64,000 bases of DNA from Anaerolineae bacterium (GTDB lineage: Bacteria > Chloroflexota > Anaerolineae > Anaerolineales > Villigracilaceae): assembly GCA_022013685.1 (NCBI GenBank), contig JAKLPV010000156.1:1-64000 (forward strand), given 5' to 3'. The position numbers were made by a program, and so were the translations under genes. Below the pieces are notes generated by a model, which saw nothing but the letters and a program-made list of their open reading frames with translations, was not told the DNA's origin and ran no database searches. Shown here piece after piece: positions 43,950 through 53,703 of the stretch. How positions within the stretch are numbered: position 1 is the first letter of the stretch; every line of letters starts with the position of its first letter.

Positions 43950-45056
43950 ATGCAAAAGAATCCGCACAAAACCCCGGTGCACAGCGAGCCGGTGCCGATG
44001 GTGAAGGTGTCAGGCTCACACCGCGAGATCGGACGCCAAATTGGCGAGGCTTTTCGTGAAAAAGTCGTTCACAGCGTTGAAAATGCGCGCAATTTACTGG
44101 CCGAGGCCTACGAACAGTTGGAACTGACCTGGGATGGGGCCAAAATCCAATCCCGCAAGTATCTGCCGTTTTCCGAGGAGCGCTTTCCACAATATGTGGA
44201 TGAGATTCGCGGCATGGCTGAAGGCGCCAACGTGGAGTATCTGGACCTGGTGACGCTTAACACGATGGAGGCGGTCACGACCGACGCCCTGCATCTGACG
44301 CGCTGCACCAGCATGGCTGTCAATGAAACTCGCACAGCAGACGGGCATGTGCTGGCCGCCCATAACGAGGATTGGGTGCCCGAGGACGAGGACGATGTTT
44401 ACGTTGTCCACGCCAGCCCGGAGGATGAGCCGCCTTTCCTGTCGATGACCTACGGCGGGTTGCTGCCCAATATCGGTTTCAATGCGATGGGCATGGCGCA
44501 GTTGATCGATTCAGTTTATCCGAACGACCCGCGCATCGGCATTTCGCGCCTGGTGGTGGGCCGGGCGGTGCTGGCGGCCAGCAAACCGGATGTGGCCATT
44601 CGGCGGGCAATTGTGCCGCACCGCGCGGCGGGCTATAACCACATCATTCTTCACGAAAGCGGCGAGATTTATTCGGTGGAGGTTTCAGCCCTGCAATTCG
44701 ACATACTCTATGCTCTCGATGGTTACATGGCGCATACCAACCACTACCTGACCGAGCGAATGCGTGAAGTGGAAGACAGCCCGGAGGAGTTGATCTCCTC
44801 GCGGGTGCGTTACCTGCGCGCCTTGCGCCTGCTTAAGCAGAACCAGAAACATACCATCAAGTCGTTACAAGCCATCCAGAAAGATCATGTCAACTTTACC
44901 AATTCGATCTGTAACCACGCTGTCGATTACAAAGACCCGCTCGACCGCGAAAAGACCATCAACGCGCTGGTGATCGACCTGACGGCGCGTGAAATGCACA
45001 TCGCCTGGGGAAACCCCTGCCAGAATGCCTATCATACCTACCACCTGGACGAATAA
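43950..45056 (+). CDS. C45-family acyltransferase/peptidase-like Ntn hydrolase
   Basis: 368 aa. It has the C45 (acyl-CoA:6-aminopenicillanate acyltransferase) layout: SGSHREIGRQIGEAFRE near the N-terminus, EIRGMAEGANVEYLDLVTLN, then the putative autocleavage site before C119 in LTRCTSMAV and the downstream HNEDW motif. The catalytic Cys would become the new N-terminus after self-cleavage, giving chains of ~118 and ~250 residues. Substrate unknown; relatives include peptide amidases. AGGAG lies upstream of the ATG. manA follows 12 bp later. Confidence 0.85.
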   Translation: MQKNPHKTPVHSEPVPMVKVSGSHREIGRQIGEAFREKVVHSVENARNLLAEAYEQLELTWDGAKIQSRKYLPFSEERFPQYVDEIRGMAEGANVEYLDLVTLNTMEAVTTDALHLTRCTSMAVNETRTADGHVLAAHNEDWVPEDEDDVYVVHASPEDEPPFLSMTYGGLLPNIGFNAMGMAQLIDSVYPNDPRIGISRLVVGRAVLAASKPDVAIRRAIVPHRAAGYNHIILHESGEIYSVEVSALQFDILYALDGYMAHTNHYLTERMREVEDSPEELISSRVRYLRALRLLKQNQKHTIKSLQAIQKDHVNFTNSICNHAVDYKDPLDREKTINALVIDLTAREMHIAWGNPCQNAYHTYHLDE

Positions 45057-45068
45057 CGAGGAAACAGC

Positions 45069-46001
45069 ATGTCCCTTGCGCCGTTGACACTTAAAGCCAC
45101 CATCCGCAATTACGTCTGGGGCGGACACGCCCTGCAAGCCCTGGCCGGGCCGGGCGCAGCGGATGACGCCCCGATCGCCGAAGTTTGGGCGGTGTATGAA
45201 CACAACCAGATCGCCAGCGGCCCCTTTGCCGGGAAGACCCTGGCCGAACTGCTCAAGGAACACGGCGATGAAATCCTGGGGACGAAGGGCAATGGGCGCT
45301 TTCCGCTCTTGATCAAACTGCTCGACTGCGCGCGCTGGCTCTCGCTGCAAGTCCACCCGGATGACGGGCTGGCGCTAAAACTGGAAGGGCCGGGTTTCAT
45401 GGGCAAGACCGAGGCCTGGTACATCTTGGAAGCCGAAGCGAAAGCCGAATTAATTGCCGGTATCAAGGAAAACACCTCCGCTGAAGCGCTGGCGGAGGCC
45501 ATTCGCGGCGGCGAAAAAATTCTGGAGTTGGTCGAATATCACAATGTGGATAAGGGTGACACGGTCTTCATGCCGGCCCGCACCATCCACGCCCTGGGGC
45601 CGGGATTGCTGGTTTACGAAGTTCAGCAAACCTCCGATCTGACCTATCGCGTTTTCGACTGGAACCGCCCGCTGACCGGCGGACGCGAACTGCACATCGA
45701 CAAATCGCTGGCGGTCAGCGACCCGCAAGCCCGCGGACAGATCCGCCGGGCCGGCCAGGCTGGCTCCAGCCTGATCACCTGCGATTACTTCCATCTCGAA
45801 CACCTGACCGCGCCCGTGGTGCGCGACACACACGGAGAAAGCTTCCATGCCCTGACCGTCATCGGCGGCGCAGCGCAGTTGCAAACCGAACACGGCGCTC
45901 AGACGCTCAAACAGTTCGACTCGGTTATTATCCCGGCCGGGCTGGGCAAATATGAATTGCAGGGTGATTTTCAGGTTTTGTGTTCGTCGGCGGGATCATA
46001 A
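45069..46001 (+). CDS. manA: Mannose-6-phosphate isomerase, class I
   Basis: 310 aa. It interconverts mannose 6-phosphate and fructose 6-phosphate with zinc. The cupin metal ligands are in LSLQVHPDD (Gln/His), the KTEAWYILEAE Glu and the PARTIHALG His. VYEVQQTSDLTYRVFDWNR and the N-terminal NYVWGGHALQ are family motifs. It is likely co-transcribed with the C45 gene, 12 bp upstream. It could supply mannose for cell-surface glycan. Confidence 0.92.
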   Translation: MSLAPLTLKATIRNYVWGGHALQALAGPGAADDAPIAEVWAVYEHNQIASGPFAGKTLAELLKEHGDEILGTKGNGRFPLLIKLLDCARWLSLQVHPDDGLALKLEGPGFMGKTEAWYILEAEAKAELIAGIKENTSAEALAEAIRGGEKILELVEYHNVDKGDTVFMPARTIHALGPGLLVYEVQQTSDLTYRVFDWNRPLTGGRELHIDKSLAVSDPQARGQIRRAGQAGSSLITCDYFHLEHLTAPVVRDTHGESFHALTVIGGAAQLQTEHGAQTLKQFDSVIIPAGLGKYELQGDFQVLCSSAGS

Positions 46002-46009
46002 ATTGCAGT

Positions 46010-46034
46010 AGGGACGACGCATTGCGCCGTCCCT
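46010..46034. repeat. Short gggacg...cgtccc palindrome
   Basis: agggacg-a-cgc pairs with gcg-c-cgtccct around a 3-nt loop, right after the manA stop. It resembles the widespread gtagggacg intergenic palindromes. Confidence 0.55.
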
Positions 46035-46056
46035 GACTTGCTGCACAAAAAATCAG

Positions 46057-46086
46057 AGAGCCTTTCCATCCGAAAGGCTCTTTTTT
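46057..46086 (+). terminator. Terminator after manA
   Basis: gagcctttc (46058-46066) pairs with gaaaggctc (46072-46080), followed by T6. Confidence 0.88.
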
Positions 46087-46097
46087 CATACAGACGG

Positions 46098-46103
46098 TAT
46101 AAT
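46098..46103 (+). promoter_or_regulatory. Probable -10 element of menG
   Basis: TATAAT (46098-46103), 29 bp before the ATG and immediately after the manA terminator; a -35 hexamer would overlap the terminator. Confidence 0.45.
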
Positions 46104-46131
46104 TCAGCCCTACCACGGAGGACCCCTTACA

Positions 46132-46827
46132 ATGACCCAACTCAGCGGCCCGGAAAAGGCCCGTTATGTGCAGGATATTTTTACCCGTATCGCTCCCCGC
46201 TACGATTTGATGAACCGCCTGATGACCGGCGGGCAGGATGTGCGCTGGCGCAAGGAAGTCATCCGCCGCGCCGGGCTGCAACAGAACGCCAGCCTGCTCG
46301 ATCTCGGCTCGGGAACCGGCGACCTGGCTCGCGAGGCGCTCGCCCAGCAGCCGACCGCCCGCGTCACCGCCGCCGACTTCACCCTCGAGATGATGCGCGC
46401 CGGGCGCAAACCCGGCGATGCTTTTGGCTGGTCGAGCGCGGACGCGCTCTCGTTGCCCTTTCAGTCCGCCTCCTTTGACGCGGTCGTTTCCGGTTTCCTG
46501 ATGCGGAATGTCGTCGACAGCCTGCAAGCCCTGCGCGAGCAACTACGCGTGCTCAAACCCGGCGGGCGGATCGTCATTCTCGACACCACCCGTCCCAAAC
46601 GCAACCTGCTCAGCCCCTTCATCTGGATTCACCTGCACGTCATCATCCCGACCCTCGGCACGCTGCTCTCCGGACAGCGCGACGCCTACACTTACCTGCC
46701 CGACTCGACCGAAGCCTTCCTGAGCGCCGAAGAACTGGCCGCGCGCATGGTTGCCGCCGGATTCCGCGAAGTTGGCTACAAACGCCTGATGTTCGGAACC
46801 ATTGCCATGCACTGGGGACAGAAATAA
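46132..46827 (+). CDS. menG: Demethylmenaquinone methyltransferase (UbiE/MenG family)
   Basis: 231 aa. It methylates demethylmenaquinone to menaquinone with SAM, the last step of menaquinone synthesis. Family motifs: FTRIAPRYDLMNRLMTGGQDVRWRK, SAM-binding LLDLGSGTGDLA, DALSLPFQSASFDAVVSGFLMRNV and RVLKPGGRIVILDT. UbiE would also act on ubiquinone precursors, but ubiquinone is not expected here. GGAGG precedes the ATG. A second methyltransferase follows after 3 bp. Confidence 0.9.
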   Translation: MTQLSGPEKARYVQDIFTRIAPRYDLMNRLMTGGQDVRWRKEVIRRAGLQQNASLLDLGSGTGDLAREALAQQPTARVTAADFTLEMMRAGRKPGDAFGWSSADALSLPFQSASFDAVVSGFLMRNVVDSLQALREQLRVLKPGGRIVILDTTRPKRNLLSPFIWIHLHVIIPTLGTLLSGQRDAYTYLPDSTEAFLSAEELAARMVAAGFREVGYKRLMFGTIAMHWGQK

Positions 46828-46830
46828 ATC

Positions 46831-47568
<738 letters not shown>

Positions 47569-47570
47569 TG

Positions 47571-47608
47571 AAAAACAGATGCTCCCGTTTTAGGGAGCAT
47601 CTGTTTTT
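47571..47608. terminator. Bidirectional terminator
   Basis: aaaaacagatgctccc (47571-47586) pairs perfectly with gggagcatctgttttt (47593-47608), between convergent genes. Confidence 0.92.
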
Positions 47609-47621
47609 CGGTCTCACCTGT

Positions 47622-48620
47622 TTATTCGCCCAGAATGGTTTCGATTGAGTCCAATTCATCCTGGCTGAAAGAAAGATTTGCCAGTGCGCCCAGGTTTTGC
47701 TCGAGTTGGGCAACGCTGCTCGCGCCGATCAGGGCCGAGGTGACCTGCGGCTTTCTCAGCACCCAGGCGAGGGCCATCTGCGAGAGTTTTTGCCCGCGCC
47801 GAACGGCCAGCTCATTCAGCTTTTGGATTTTGCCCATATTGCCCTGGACGTCATCCGGGGTCAACCAGACGCGCTCGGTTTTGGTGGCGCGGCTGCCAGC
47901 CGGGATCCCGCCCAGGTAGCGGTCGGTCAACTGTCCCTGAGCCAGCGGCGAAAAGACGATTGAGCCTATTCCCTGCTCGTCGAGCACATCCAGCAGGCCG
48001 TTCTCGATCCAGCGGTCGAACATATTGTAGGATGGCTGGTGAATCAGGCAGGGCGTTCCCAGCCTGCGCAGGATTTCGGCAGCCCGGCGGGTATCTTCGG
48101 GCGAATAGGATGAAATGCCAACGTAGAGCGCCTTGCCCTGGCGGACAGCCGTGTCGAGCGCGCCCATTGTTTCTTCGAGCGGGGTGTTTGGGTCAAAGCG
48201 GTGGCTGTAGAAAATATCGACATACTCCAGCCCCATGCGCTTGAGCGATTGATCGAGGCTGGCCAGCATGTACTTGCGCGAACCCCACTCGCCATAAGGG
48301 CCGGGCCACATATCGTAACCGGCTTTGCTGGAGATGACCAGTTCATCGCGGAAGGGGGCAAAATCTTTCTTCATCAACTGGCCGAAGGTCTCCTCGGCGG
48401 AACCGGGAGGCGGGCCGTAGTTGTTGGCCAGGTCGAAGTGGGTCACGCCCAGGTCGAAGGCGCGCCGGGCGATGGCGCGGGCGTTCTCGAACGGATCAAG
48501 CCCGCCGAAGTTGTACCACATGCCCAAAGAGATGGCCGGCAGCAGCAGGCCGGAACGGCCCGCGCGTTTGTAAGGCATGGACTGGTAACGGGCTTCCTGG
48601 GGAGAATAGATACTCATCAT
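47622..48620 (-). CDS. Aldo/keto reductase, YghZ/GAP-reductase type
   Basis: 332 aa. NAD(P)H-dependent aldehyde reductase of the AKR14 (YghZ) type. Motifs: GLLLPAISLGMWYNFGG, HFDLANNYGPPPGSAEE with the catalytic Tyr, SSKAGYDMWPGPYGEWGSRKY with the Lys and the AKR14 signature loop, and FYSHRFDPNTP with the His. E. coli YghZ reduces L-glyceraldehyde 3-phosphate and methylglyoxal. The ATG overlaps the stop of the YitT gene by 4 nt. Confidence 0.92.
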   Translation of the reverse strand: MMSIYSPQEARYQSMPYKRAGRSGLLLPAISLGMWYNFGGLDPFENARAIARRAFDLGVTHFDLANNYGPPPGSAEETFGQLMKKDFAPFRDELVISSKAGYDMWPGPYGEWGSRKYMLASLDQSLKRMGLEYVDIFYSHRFDPNTPLEETMGALDTAVRQGKALYVGISSYSPEDTRRAAEILRRLGTPCLIHQPSYNMFDRWIENGLLDVLDEQGIGSIVFSPLAQGQLTDRYLGGIPAGSRATKTERVWLTPDDVQGNMGKIQKLNELAVRRGQKLSQMALAWVLRKPQVTSALIGASSVAQLEQNLGALANLSFSQDELDSIETILGE

Positions 48621-49489
48621 GAACCTTTCTTGAATGGGGCAAAGCCTTCGCCGAGGGCTTCATGGGCCGCGCCGACGACCATAAAGGCGCGCGGGTCGGC
48701 TTCCTGGACGATGGATTTGAGCATTTGCACTTCCGAGCGCGTGACGACGCAATATAAAATCGGACGCGAAACACCTGTATAAGCGCCGGTGCCGGGGATG
48801 ACGGTCACGCCGCGTTCCATATCACGCATGATCTGGTCAGTGACGGCCTGCGGTTCTCCGGTGACGATCAGCGCTGTGCGGACGGTGCTGCCGCCTTCCA
48901 TGACCGTATCGACCACCAGGCCGCTGACGTAAAGCGTGATGACGGCATACAGGGCCGCTTCCCAACCGAAGACAAAGCCCGCGCCTAAAATAACCGCCGT
49001 ATCGGTCAGCAGGTAACTCTGGGTCATGGGGATGCCGCGATAGTGGTTGAGAATGCGGGCCAGGATGTCTGAACCGCCGCTGGTGCCGCGTCCGCGATAG
49101 ACCAGGGCATAGCCAACGCCTGCAACGACTGCGCCGTAGAGCGCGTTCAAGACCAGGTCATCGGTCAGGCCGTTTTTGGGGAAGAAGGGCAGCCAGAGCA
49201 GGGAATCGGCAAAAAATGAGAAAGTGGCAATCGCAAAGGCTGTCCGCAGGGCAAAACTGCGCCCGCCCAGGAAGCGCCATCCCAGCCCAAAGAGTGGAAT
49301 GTTGCCGATGAAAACCATCATGCCGATCGGCCAACCGGTATAGTGGTTGATCAGTTGCGAGATGCCGCTCACCCCGCCGCCCGCCAGGTTGGCCGGGACG
49401 AGGAAAATCATCAGCCCGATGGCTTGAGTCAGTGAGCCAAGCATGATCAGGGTGTAATCACGCAGGCTGGGATAGTATTTTTTTAACAT
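48617..49489 (-). CDS. YitT-family membrane protein (DUF161/DUF2179)
   Basis: 290 aa. Five to six membrane helices (IMLGSLTQAIGLMIFLVPANL..., LFGLGWRFLGGR...) form the DUF161 part, with the characteristic LAGGGVSGISQLINHYTGWPIG and YRGRGTSGGSDILARIL. The C-terminal ~80 residues form the soluble DUF2179 domain (RTALIVTGEPQAVTDQIMRDM, RPILYCVVTRSEVQMLKSIV). Function is unproven; transport is often assumed. The ATG at 49489 lies 4 bp after the upstream gene's stop. Confidence 0.88.
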   Translation of the reverse strand: MLKKYYPSLRDYTLIMLGSLTQAIGLMIFLVPANLAGGGVSGISQLINHYTGWPIGMMVFIGNIPLFGLGWRFLGGRSFALRTAFAIATFSFFADSLLWLPFFPKNGLTDDLVLNALYGAVVAGVGYALVYRGRGTSGGSDILARILNHYRGIPMTQSYLLTDTAVILGAGFVFGWEAALYAVITLYVSGLVVDTVMEGGSTVRTALIVTGEPQAVTDQIMRDMERGVTVIPGTGAYTGVSRPILYCVVTRSEVQMLKSIVQEADPRAFMVVGAAHEALGEGFAPFKKGS

Positions 49490-49493
49490 TATT

Positions 49494-51521
49494 TCACTCA
49501 CACTTGGAAATGTCCAACAGGCGGCGCAGGTCGACCAGAGTACCGTCATTGCTCCTGCGGTTCTCCACTTCCCCGATCAGTTCAACACAGGAATCCTGTA
49601 ATAAATGCCCGTAGCGGTTGGCAAAGCGCAGGTCGTGGTAGATGTAATCGTACCCGGCGGCTTTTAGCAGGCGCGGGTCCGGGTTGGCGGCCAGGGCGTC
49701 CCATTCGGGCAGGGTCGTGCCGAAATTCAGCGCGGCAATTGCCGGGCGGCCTGAAACGGTGATTCCGCGCAGGTAGTTGTCATCGAAAACCATCGTATCC
49801 GCTTCGACTGTATTCCAGTATTTTTGGAACATCTGGTCGTCCAGATGCCCCAGGAACTCGGCGTAAACCGGGTTGGGCATGGCCTGTACCTGCACCCCGA
49901 ACAGGGCCAGGCCGCTCAGGCAGGCGGCCAGCCCCCAGACCATCAGTCCGGCCTGGATTTCCTGCGATTTTGTCCGCGCCCAGTTCCAGAGCAGGGGCAC
50001 GGCCACGATTTTAACGACCAGCCCAAAATGGGCGATCATGCGCGAGATGGCGGTCGGCCCGGCATTGCCGGTGTACTCAAAGAAAACAACCAGGATGCTG
50101 GGGATCATCGATGCCAGCCAGGCCGCCGAGATCCAGCGTCCGGCGCGAGTTTCTTCGCGCAGGTGGCCCAAAACCCAGGGCAGGGCAAAGATTGCCAGCC
50201 CCAGCTCGGCCAGGATGGCGAACCAGTGCAGCGGGTTGAGCAGCGAAAGGTAGCCCAGGTGGGCTGAAAGCACGGTCGGCGCACTCAGCGCAAAGCCGAC
50301 CCGGTAGAGGCTGTTCTCGCTGCCGAGCGTGGCGCGCTCGATGGCGCTGAAGGTCAACTCGGTCAACATGCCGCCCTGCACCAGCGAGAGTAGGCCGCCC
50401 GCGAAAAGCACACCCAGCCAGCCCCAAAGCTCGGGCGTGAAGCGCAGGGATCGTTTTTGCCAGGCCCAAAGCAGGAAGGTAAATCCCAGCCCAAGATAAA
50501 GAAAGGCAAACGTGACTTCGTTGGCGAGCGCCATCGAGGCCAGCAGGATGGCGAGCACGGGATTGGCCCAGCGGTTTTGGCGATTTTCCGCCAAAAGGAT
50601 GACCAGCAGGGCGATCAGGATGGCGCTCGACCCGAAGCCGGTGTGCGCCATCGAAAGGGATGAGTCTACGCCTGAACCGTATAAGAATGGGAAGGGGCTT
50701 GGCCCCGCGCCTTCGATTTTCCAGGCTTTGTAGAGCGTGATTGCCAAATTTGGGCCGCTGTCGGCCCCCGATCCGATCATTTGGACGCCGGACGAGAGCC
50801 GGTTGAGCAGGCCGGATGGCAGCAGCAGCAAAATCCAGCGCGCGCCGCCGCTGAAGGTGACAAAAATGGCTGAGAGTGCGGCGGCGATTTTATTGCCGGT
50901 GATGCGGTAGGCCAGCAGGCCGGTCAGCATGATGGTCAGCGAGATGGCCAGTCCGCGGGCCAGGTCGAGGGCCACCCACGGGCCGGTCTGGAGCAGGTTG
51001 ACAAATTGCGCCGCCAGCAAAAGTTGGAAGTAGTGATAGCCAAAGCGCAGGCGCGGGTCGAAAGCGGTCTGGGGCGGAATGTCGCCGGCGGCCATGGTCG
51101 AGACGGGCGGCAGATTCTGGTAGTCGTCGAAGATGCCCAATCCGCGCCCGATCAAGGTGAAGACGAAGAAGATGATGCCGAAGACAATCCACTGGCGCAG
51201 TTGCAGGCTTTCGGGCGGGAAGACATCCGAGACAACCTGGCGGGGTGTGCGGCGCTCTTTCGGTTGCAGGAACCAGGCTGCGGCGAGTCCGAATCCGACG
51301 ATGAGCACGGCCGATAGCCAGAAAGCGGCCAGGGGCGGCATGAGTCGCGCGAGCCAGTTGGCGGTCCAATTCGACAAAATAAGGCCGAGGCCCAGTCCGA
51401 GCAATCCGCGCTCGTGCGGGGCGGTTTTGAAGAGCCGGGCGGCCAGCAGCCAGCCGCCGAGCGCCCAAAGAAGCAGGATGATGGCAAAAGGCAGGGGGGA
51501 AAGTTCGGAAAAAAGGTACAT
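49494..51521 (-). CDS. Large multi-pass membrane protein, GT-C-like
   Basis: 675 aa with about 13 membrane helices and a soluble C-terminal ~110 residues. In the loop after the third or fourth helix an acidic motif reads LGIFDDYQNLPP, as the DD/DE motif of GT-C glycosyltransferases that use polyprenyl-phosphate sugars. The tail (YNTVEADTMVFDDNYL..., LKAAGYDYIYHDLRF) resembles that of membrane glycosyltransferase-like proteins. I do not recognise the exact family. It is the first gene of a run with YitT (4-bp gap) and the aldo/keto reductase. Confidence 0.7.
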   Translation of the reverse strand: MYLFSELSPLPFAIILLLWALGGWLLAARLFKTAPHERGLLGLGLGLILSNWTANWLARLMPPLAAFWLSAVLIVGFGLAAAWFLQPKERRTPRQVVSDVFPPESLQLRQWIVFGIIFFVFTLIGRGLGIFDDYQNLPPVSTMAAGDIPPQTAFDPRLRFGYHYFQLLLAAQFVNLLQTGPWVALDLARGLAISLTIMLTGLLAYRITGNKIAAALSAIFVTFSGGARWILLLLPSGLLNRLSSGVQMIGSGADSGPNLAITLYKAWKIEGAGPSPFPFLYGSGVDSSLSMAHTGFGSSAILIALLVILLAENRQNRWANPVLAILLASMALANEVTFAFLYLGLGFTFLLWAWQKRSLRFTPELWGWLGVLFAGGLLSLVQGGMLTELTFSAIERATLGSENSLYRVGFALSAPTVLSAHLGYLSLLNPLHWFAILAELGLAIFALPWVLGHLREETRAGRWISAAWLASMIPSILVVFFEYTGNAGPTAISRMIAHFGLVVKIVAVPLLWNWARTKSQEIQAGLMVWGLAACLSGLALFGVQVQAMPNPVYAEFLGHLDDQMFQKYWNTVEADTMVFDDNYLRGITVSGRPAIAALNFGTTLPEWDALAANPDPRLLKAAGYDYIYHDLRFANRYGHLLQDSCVELIGEVENRRSNDGTLVDLRRLLDISKCE

Positions 51522-51545
51522 GGTAGCTATTATAACGAGTCAACC

Positions 51546-51577
51546 AAAAAAGGCCGGGAGCAATTCCCGGCCTTTTG
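51546..51577. terminator. Terminator between the bc operon and the GT-C-like gene
   Basis: aaaaggccggga (51548-51559) pairs with tcccggcctttt (51565-51576). It terminates the minus-strand bc operon ending at 51592; the GT-C-like gene starts just beyond. Confidence 0.9.
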
Positions 51578-51591
51578 CATGGCACAGTCAC

Positions 51592-52935
51592 TTATTCTGG
51601 CATCCCGTTCATGACCCACAGGATGAAGACATCGATGATATCTTGTTTAAGCTGGCGCGTGGGCGGCATGACGCCGATGATTTCACTGCCGCTTTCATCC
51701 AGAATGGCCTGGTGTTGGATGGTCTCGATCAGGTACGAGTTCATGTCCCCGGCGACAACATTCATCTCGGCGTTATCGCCGCTGGTCAGGATGTTGGCGT
51801 AGCTATCCATGAAATAATTGTTGCTGTCCTTGCCGGGCCGGTGGCACGAGATGCAGTAACGTTTGACGATGGGCTGGATGTGGACGCTGTAGGTTGGCAC
51901 TTCGCCATCGGCCAGTTCCGGGTAGAGGGGCGGGATATAGGGTGCTTCGAAGCGATCGTCCCAACTGTAGCGCATGAAGGTGACAATGTAGTCGATCTCG
52001 CTGCGGCTCAGACCTTCGGGGTTGTAGGCTTTGCCAAACGGGTTCATGCCCGAATCGGGGCGGCCATAGGCGATGATCTCAGCCATCGAGGCATCGTTGA
52101 CGGTATACAGCACATCGTTGCTATTGATGATGCTGATCATCTTGCCTTCGAGGCCTTCCACGCCGCTAATTTCTTCCACTTTACCGTCGTCGCCGTGGCA
52201 TTCGACGCAGTGGATCGAGTACAAATCCTGCCCGGCGGAGATTTGGTCGGCCAGACCGGTCGGGACTTCGACAACTTCAACAGCAGGCGGCTGGTAAAGC
52301 AGCATGGCGGCGGCGGTGAAGCCGATCATCAGCGCGGAGGCAATGCCCGTTGTCCAGATGATGGCGCGGACGGCGTTCTCTTTGAGCAGGTAGGCCATGC
52401 CGACAAAAGCGATATAGGCTAGCCCCGGCACGACCAGCCCGGCAATGCTCTGCAGCAGGCCAATCAGGGTTGAGCCATCGGTGGCAACTGTGGGAATGTC
52501 TGCCAGCATGGTCAGCAGAACCATTCCCAGAACCATGATTGTCATAATGGCCAGCGGCAGGGCGCGTTTGGCGTAATAACGATGTGGCGATCTGTCAATG
52601 AAGGGCAGCAGGGTCAGGATGCCGATGGCAATGCCGGGGATCAGTACGGTGGCGATCCACTCAACCTTGCCGAGCAGGGGAATCTGCCCGTAAAGCGCCA
52701 GGAACTTGAACAGGAACATGAAGTACCATTCAGGGCGCGGGATGTAGGAAGAGTCGCTGGGGTCGGCTTTGGGTGAGTCATGCACGCCAACGAAGGTGGC
52801 GAGCAACACAAGCAACAGGAACAGTCCCAGGGCAACGATCACATCTTTGTAGATGCTGTCGGGCCAGAAGCGCTCACCGTGCATGAGCTTTCGCTCGTAT
52901 TTGGCGTTGATTTGGGTTTTGGTTTCGTCATTCAT
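51592..52935 (-). CDS. Cytochrome b subunit IV-like protein fused to diheme cytochrome c
   Basis: 447 aa. The N-terminal ~150 residues match subunit IV / C-terminal cytochrome b, with IPRPEWYFMFLFKFLALYG (64-82), which includes the PEWY quinol-site motif. Further helices (about 95-113, 127-147, 160-184 and 193-214) follow, then two c-type heme sites, CVECH (243-247) and CISCH (361-365), each likely carrying a covalent heme outside the membrane. Fusion of subunit IV with a diheme cytochrome replaces the separate cytochrome c1/f. It is the third gene of the Rieske-cyt b operon. ATG at 52935. Confidence 0.87.
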   Translation of the reverse strand: MNDETKTQINAKYERKLMHGERFWPDSIYKDVIVALGLFLLLVLLATFVGVHDSPKADPSDSSYIPRPEWYFMFLFKFLALYGQIPLLGKVEWIATVLIPGIAIGILTLLPFIDRSPHRYYAKRALPLAIMTIMVLGMVLLTMLADIPTVATDGSTLIGLLQSIAGLVVPGLAYIAFVGMAYLLKENAVRAIIWTTGIASALMIGFTAAAMLLYQPPAVEVVEVPTGLADQISAGQDLYSIHCVECHGDDGKVEEISGVEGLEGKMISIINSNDVLYTVNDASMAEIIAYGRPDSGMNPFGKAYNPEGLSRSEIDYIVTFMRYSWDDRFEAPYIPPLYPELADGEVPTYSVHIQPIVKRYCISCHRPGKDSNNYFMDSYANILTSGDNAEMNVVAGDMNSYLIETIQHQAILDESGSEIIGVMPPTRQLKQDIIDVFILWVMNGMPE

Positions 52936-52946
52936 AAGAGGTCTCC

Positions 52947-53033
52947 CTGAGCGGAGCCGCTGCAAGCGGCGAAGTCGAAGGGCTTATTGGCGAAAGGCGC
53001 TTCGACTTCGTTCCCTACGGTCACTCCGCTCAG
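52947..53033. repeat. Nested palindromic repeat (CTGAGCGGAG / CGAAGTCGAAG)
   Basis: Outer arms ctgagcggag (52947-52956) and ctccgctcag (53024-53033) and inner arms cgaagtcgaag (52970-52980) and cttcgacttcg (53000-53010) are both perfect inverted repeats. It is a copy of the widespread ccctgagcgaagtcgaaggg-type intergenic repeat, sitting inside the bc operon. Confidence 0.7.
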
Positions 53034-53038
53034 CGCAA

Positions 53039-53701
53039 TCAATCTTCTTTATCCGGCCAGTGTGATTCGCCGTGTTTCATGATTAGAAACAGGTGGACGC
53101 CGATCAGTATGATGAGAATGGCGGGCAAGATCCAGATGTGGGCGGCGTAGAAGCGCTGCAGGGTCAGGGCGCTTAAGTCCGGGCCGCCGCGCAAGGCTTT
53201 CAGGATGAAATCGCCCAGGAACGGCACACTGCCTGCAATCTGCGTCCCGACCGTGGTGGCCCAGTAGGCCATCTGGTGCCAGGGAAGCAGGTAGCCGGTG
53301 AAACCCATCCCGAGCGTCATTAGTAGCAGGCCTATGCCGATCAGCCAGGTCAGTTCGCGCGGATATTTGTAGGATGCGGTCAGGAAGGTTCTCAGCATGT
53401 GAATGAAGACCACCAGCACCATCAGCGAGGCGCCCCAGTGATGGATGCCGCGCACCAGCCAGCCAAACTGGACCTCGTTCATGATGTAAAGAATGGAGTC
53501 GTAGGCGTGGTCGGGTGAGGGCGTGTAATAAACCGTCAGGAAGATGCCGGTCAGGGCTTGCATGATGAACAGGAACAGGCTGGCCGAGCCAAGCGTATTC
53601 CACCAATTCCCGTGCGGTTCGGGGCGGTCGAGCAGGTTTTTGTAAAAATCATCAAACCCGATGCGTTCATCGAGCCAGGAATAGACTTTTTGCCACAACA
53701 T
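53039..53701 (-). CDS. Cytochrome b (b6-type, N-terminal part)
   Basis: 220 aa with four membrane helices; this is the diheme cytochrome b core of a quinol:cytochrome c/plastocyanin-type oxidoreductase. Heme-ligating His pairs lie in GIHHWGASLMVLVVFIHMLR and in AAHIWILPAILIILIGVHLF. The second pair is separated by 14 residues, as in cytochrome b6 (13 in mitochondrial cytochrome b). GFTGYLLPWHQMAYWATTVG is the quinone-site region. The C-terminal half of cytochrome b is supplied by the next gene, also as in b6f complexes. Confidence 0.93.
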   Translation of the reverse strand: MLWQKVYSWLDERIGFDDFYKNLLDRPEPHGNWWNTLGSASLFLFIMQALTGIFLTVYYTPSPDHAYDSILYIMNEVQFGWLVRGIHHWGASLMVLVVFIHMLRTFLTASYKYPRELTWLIGIGLLLMTLGMGFTGYLLPWHQMAYWATTVGTQIAGSVPFLGDFILKALRGGPDLSALTLQRFYAAHIWILPAILIILIGVHLFLIMKHGESHWPDKED

Positions 53702-53703
53702 GG

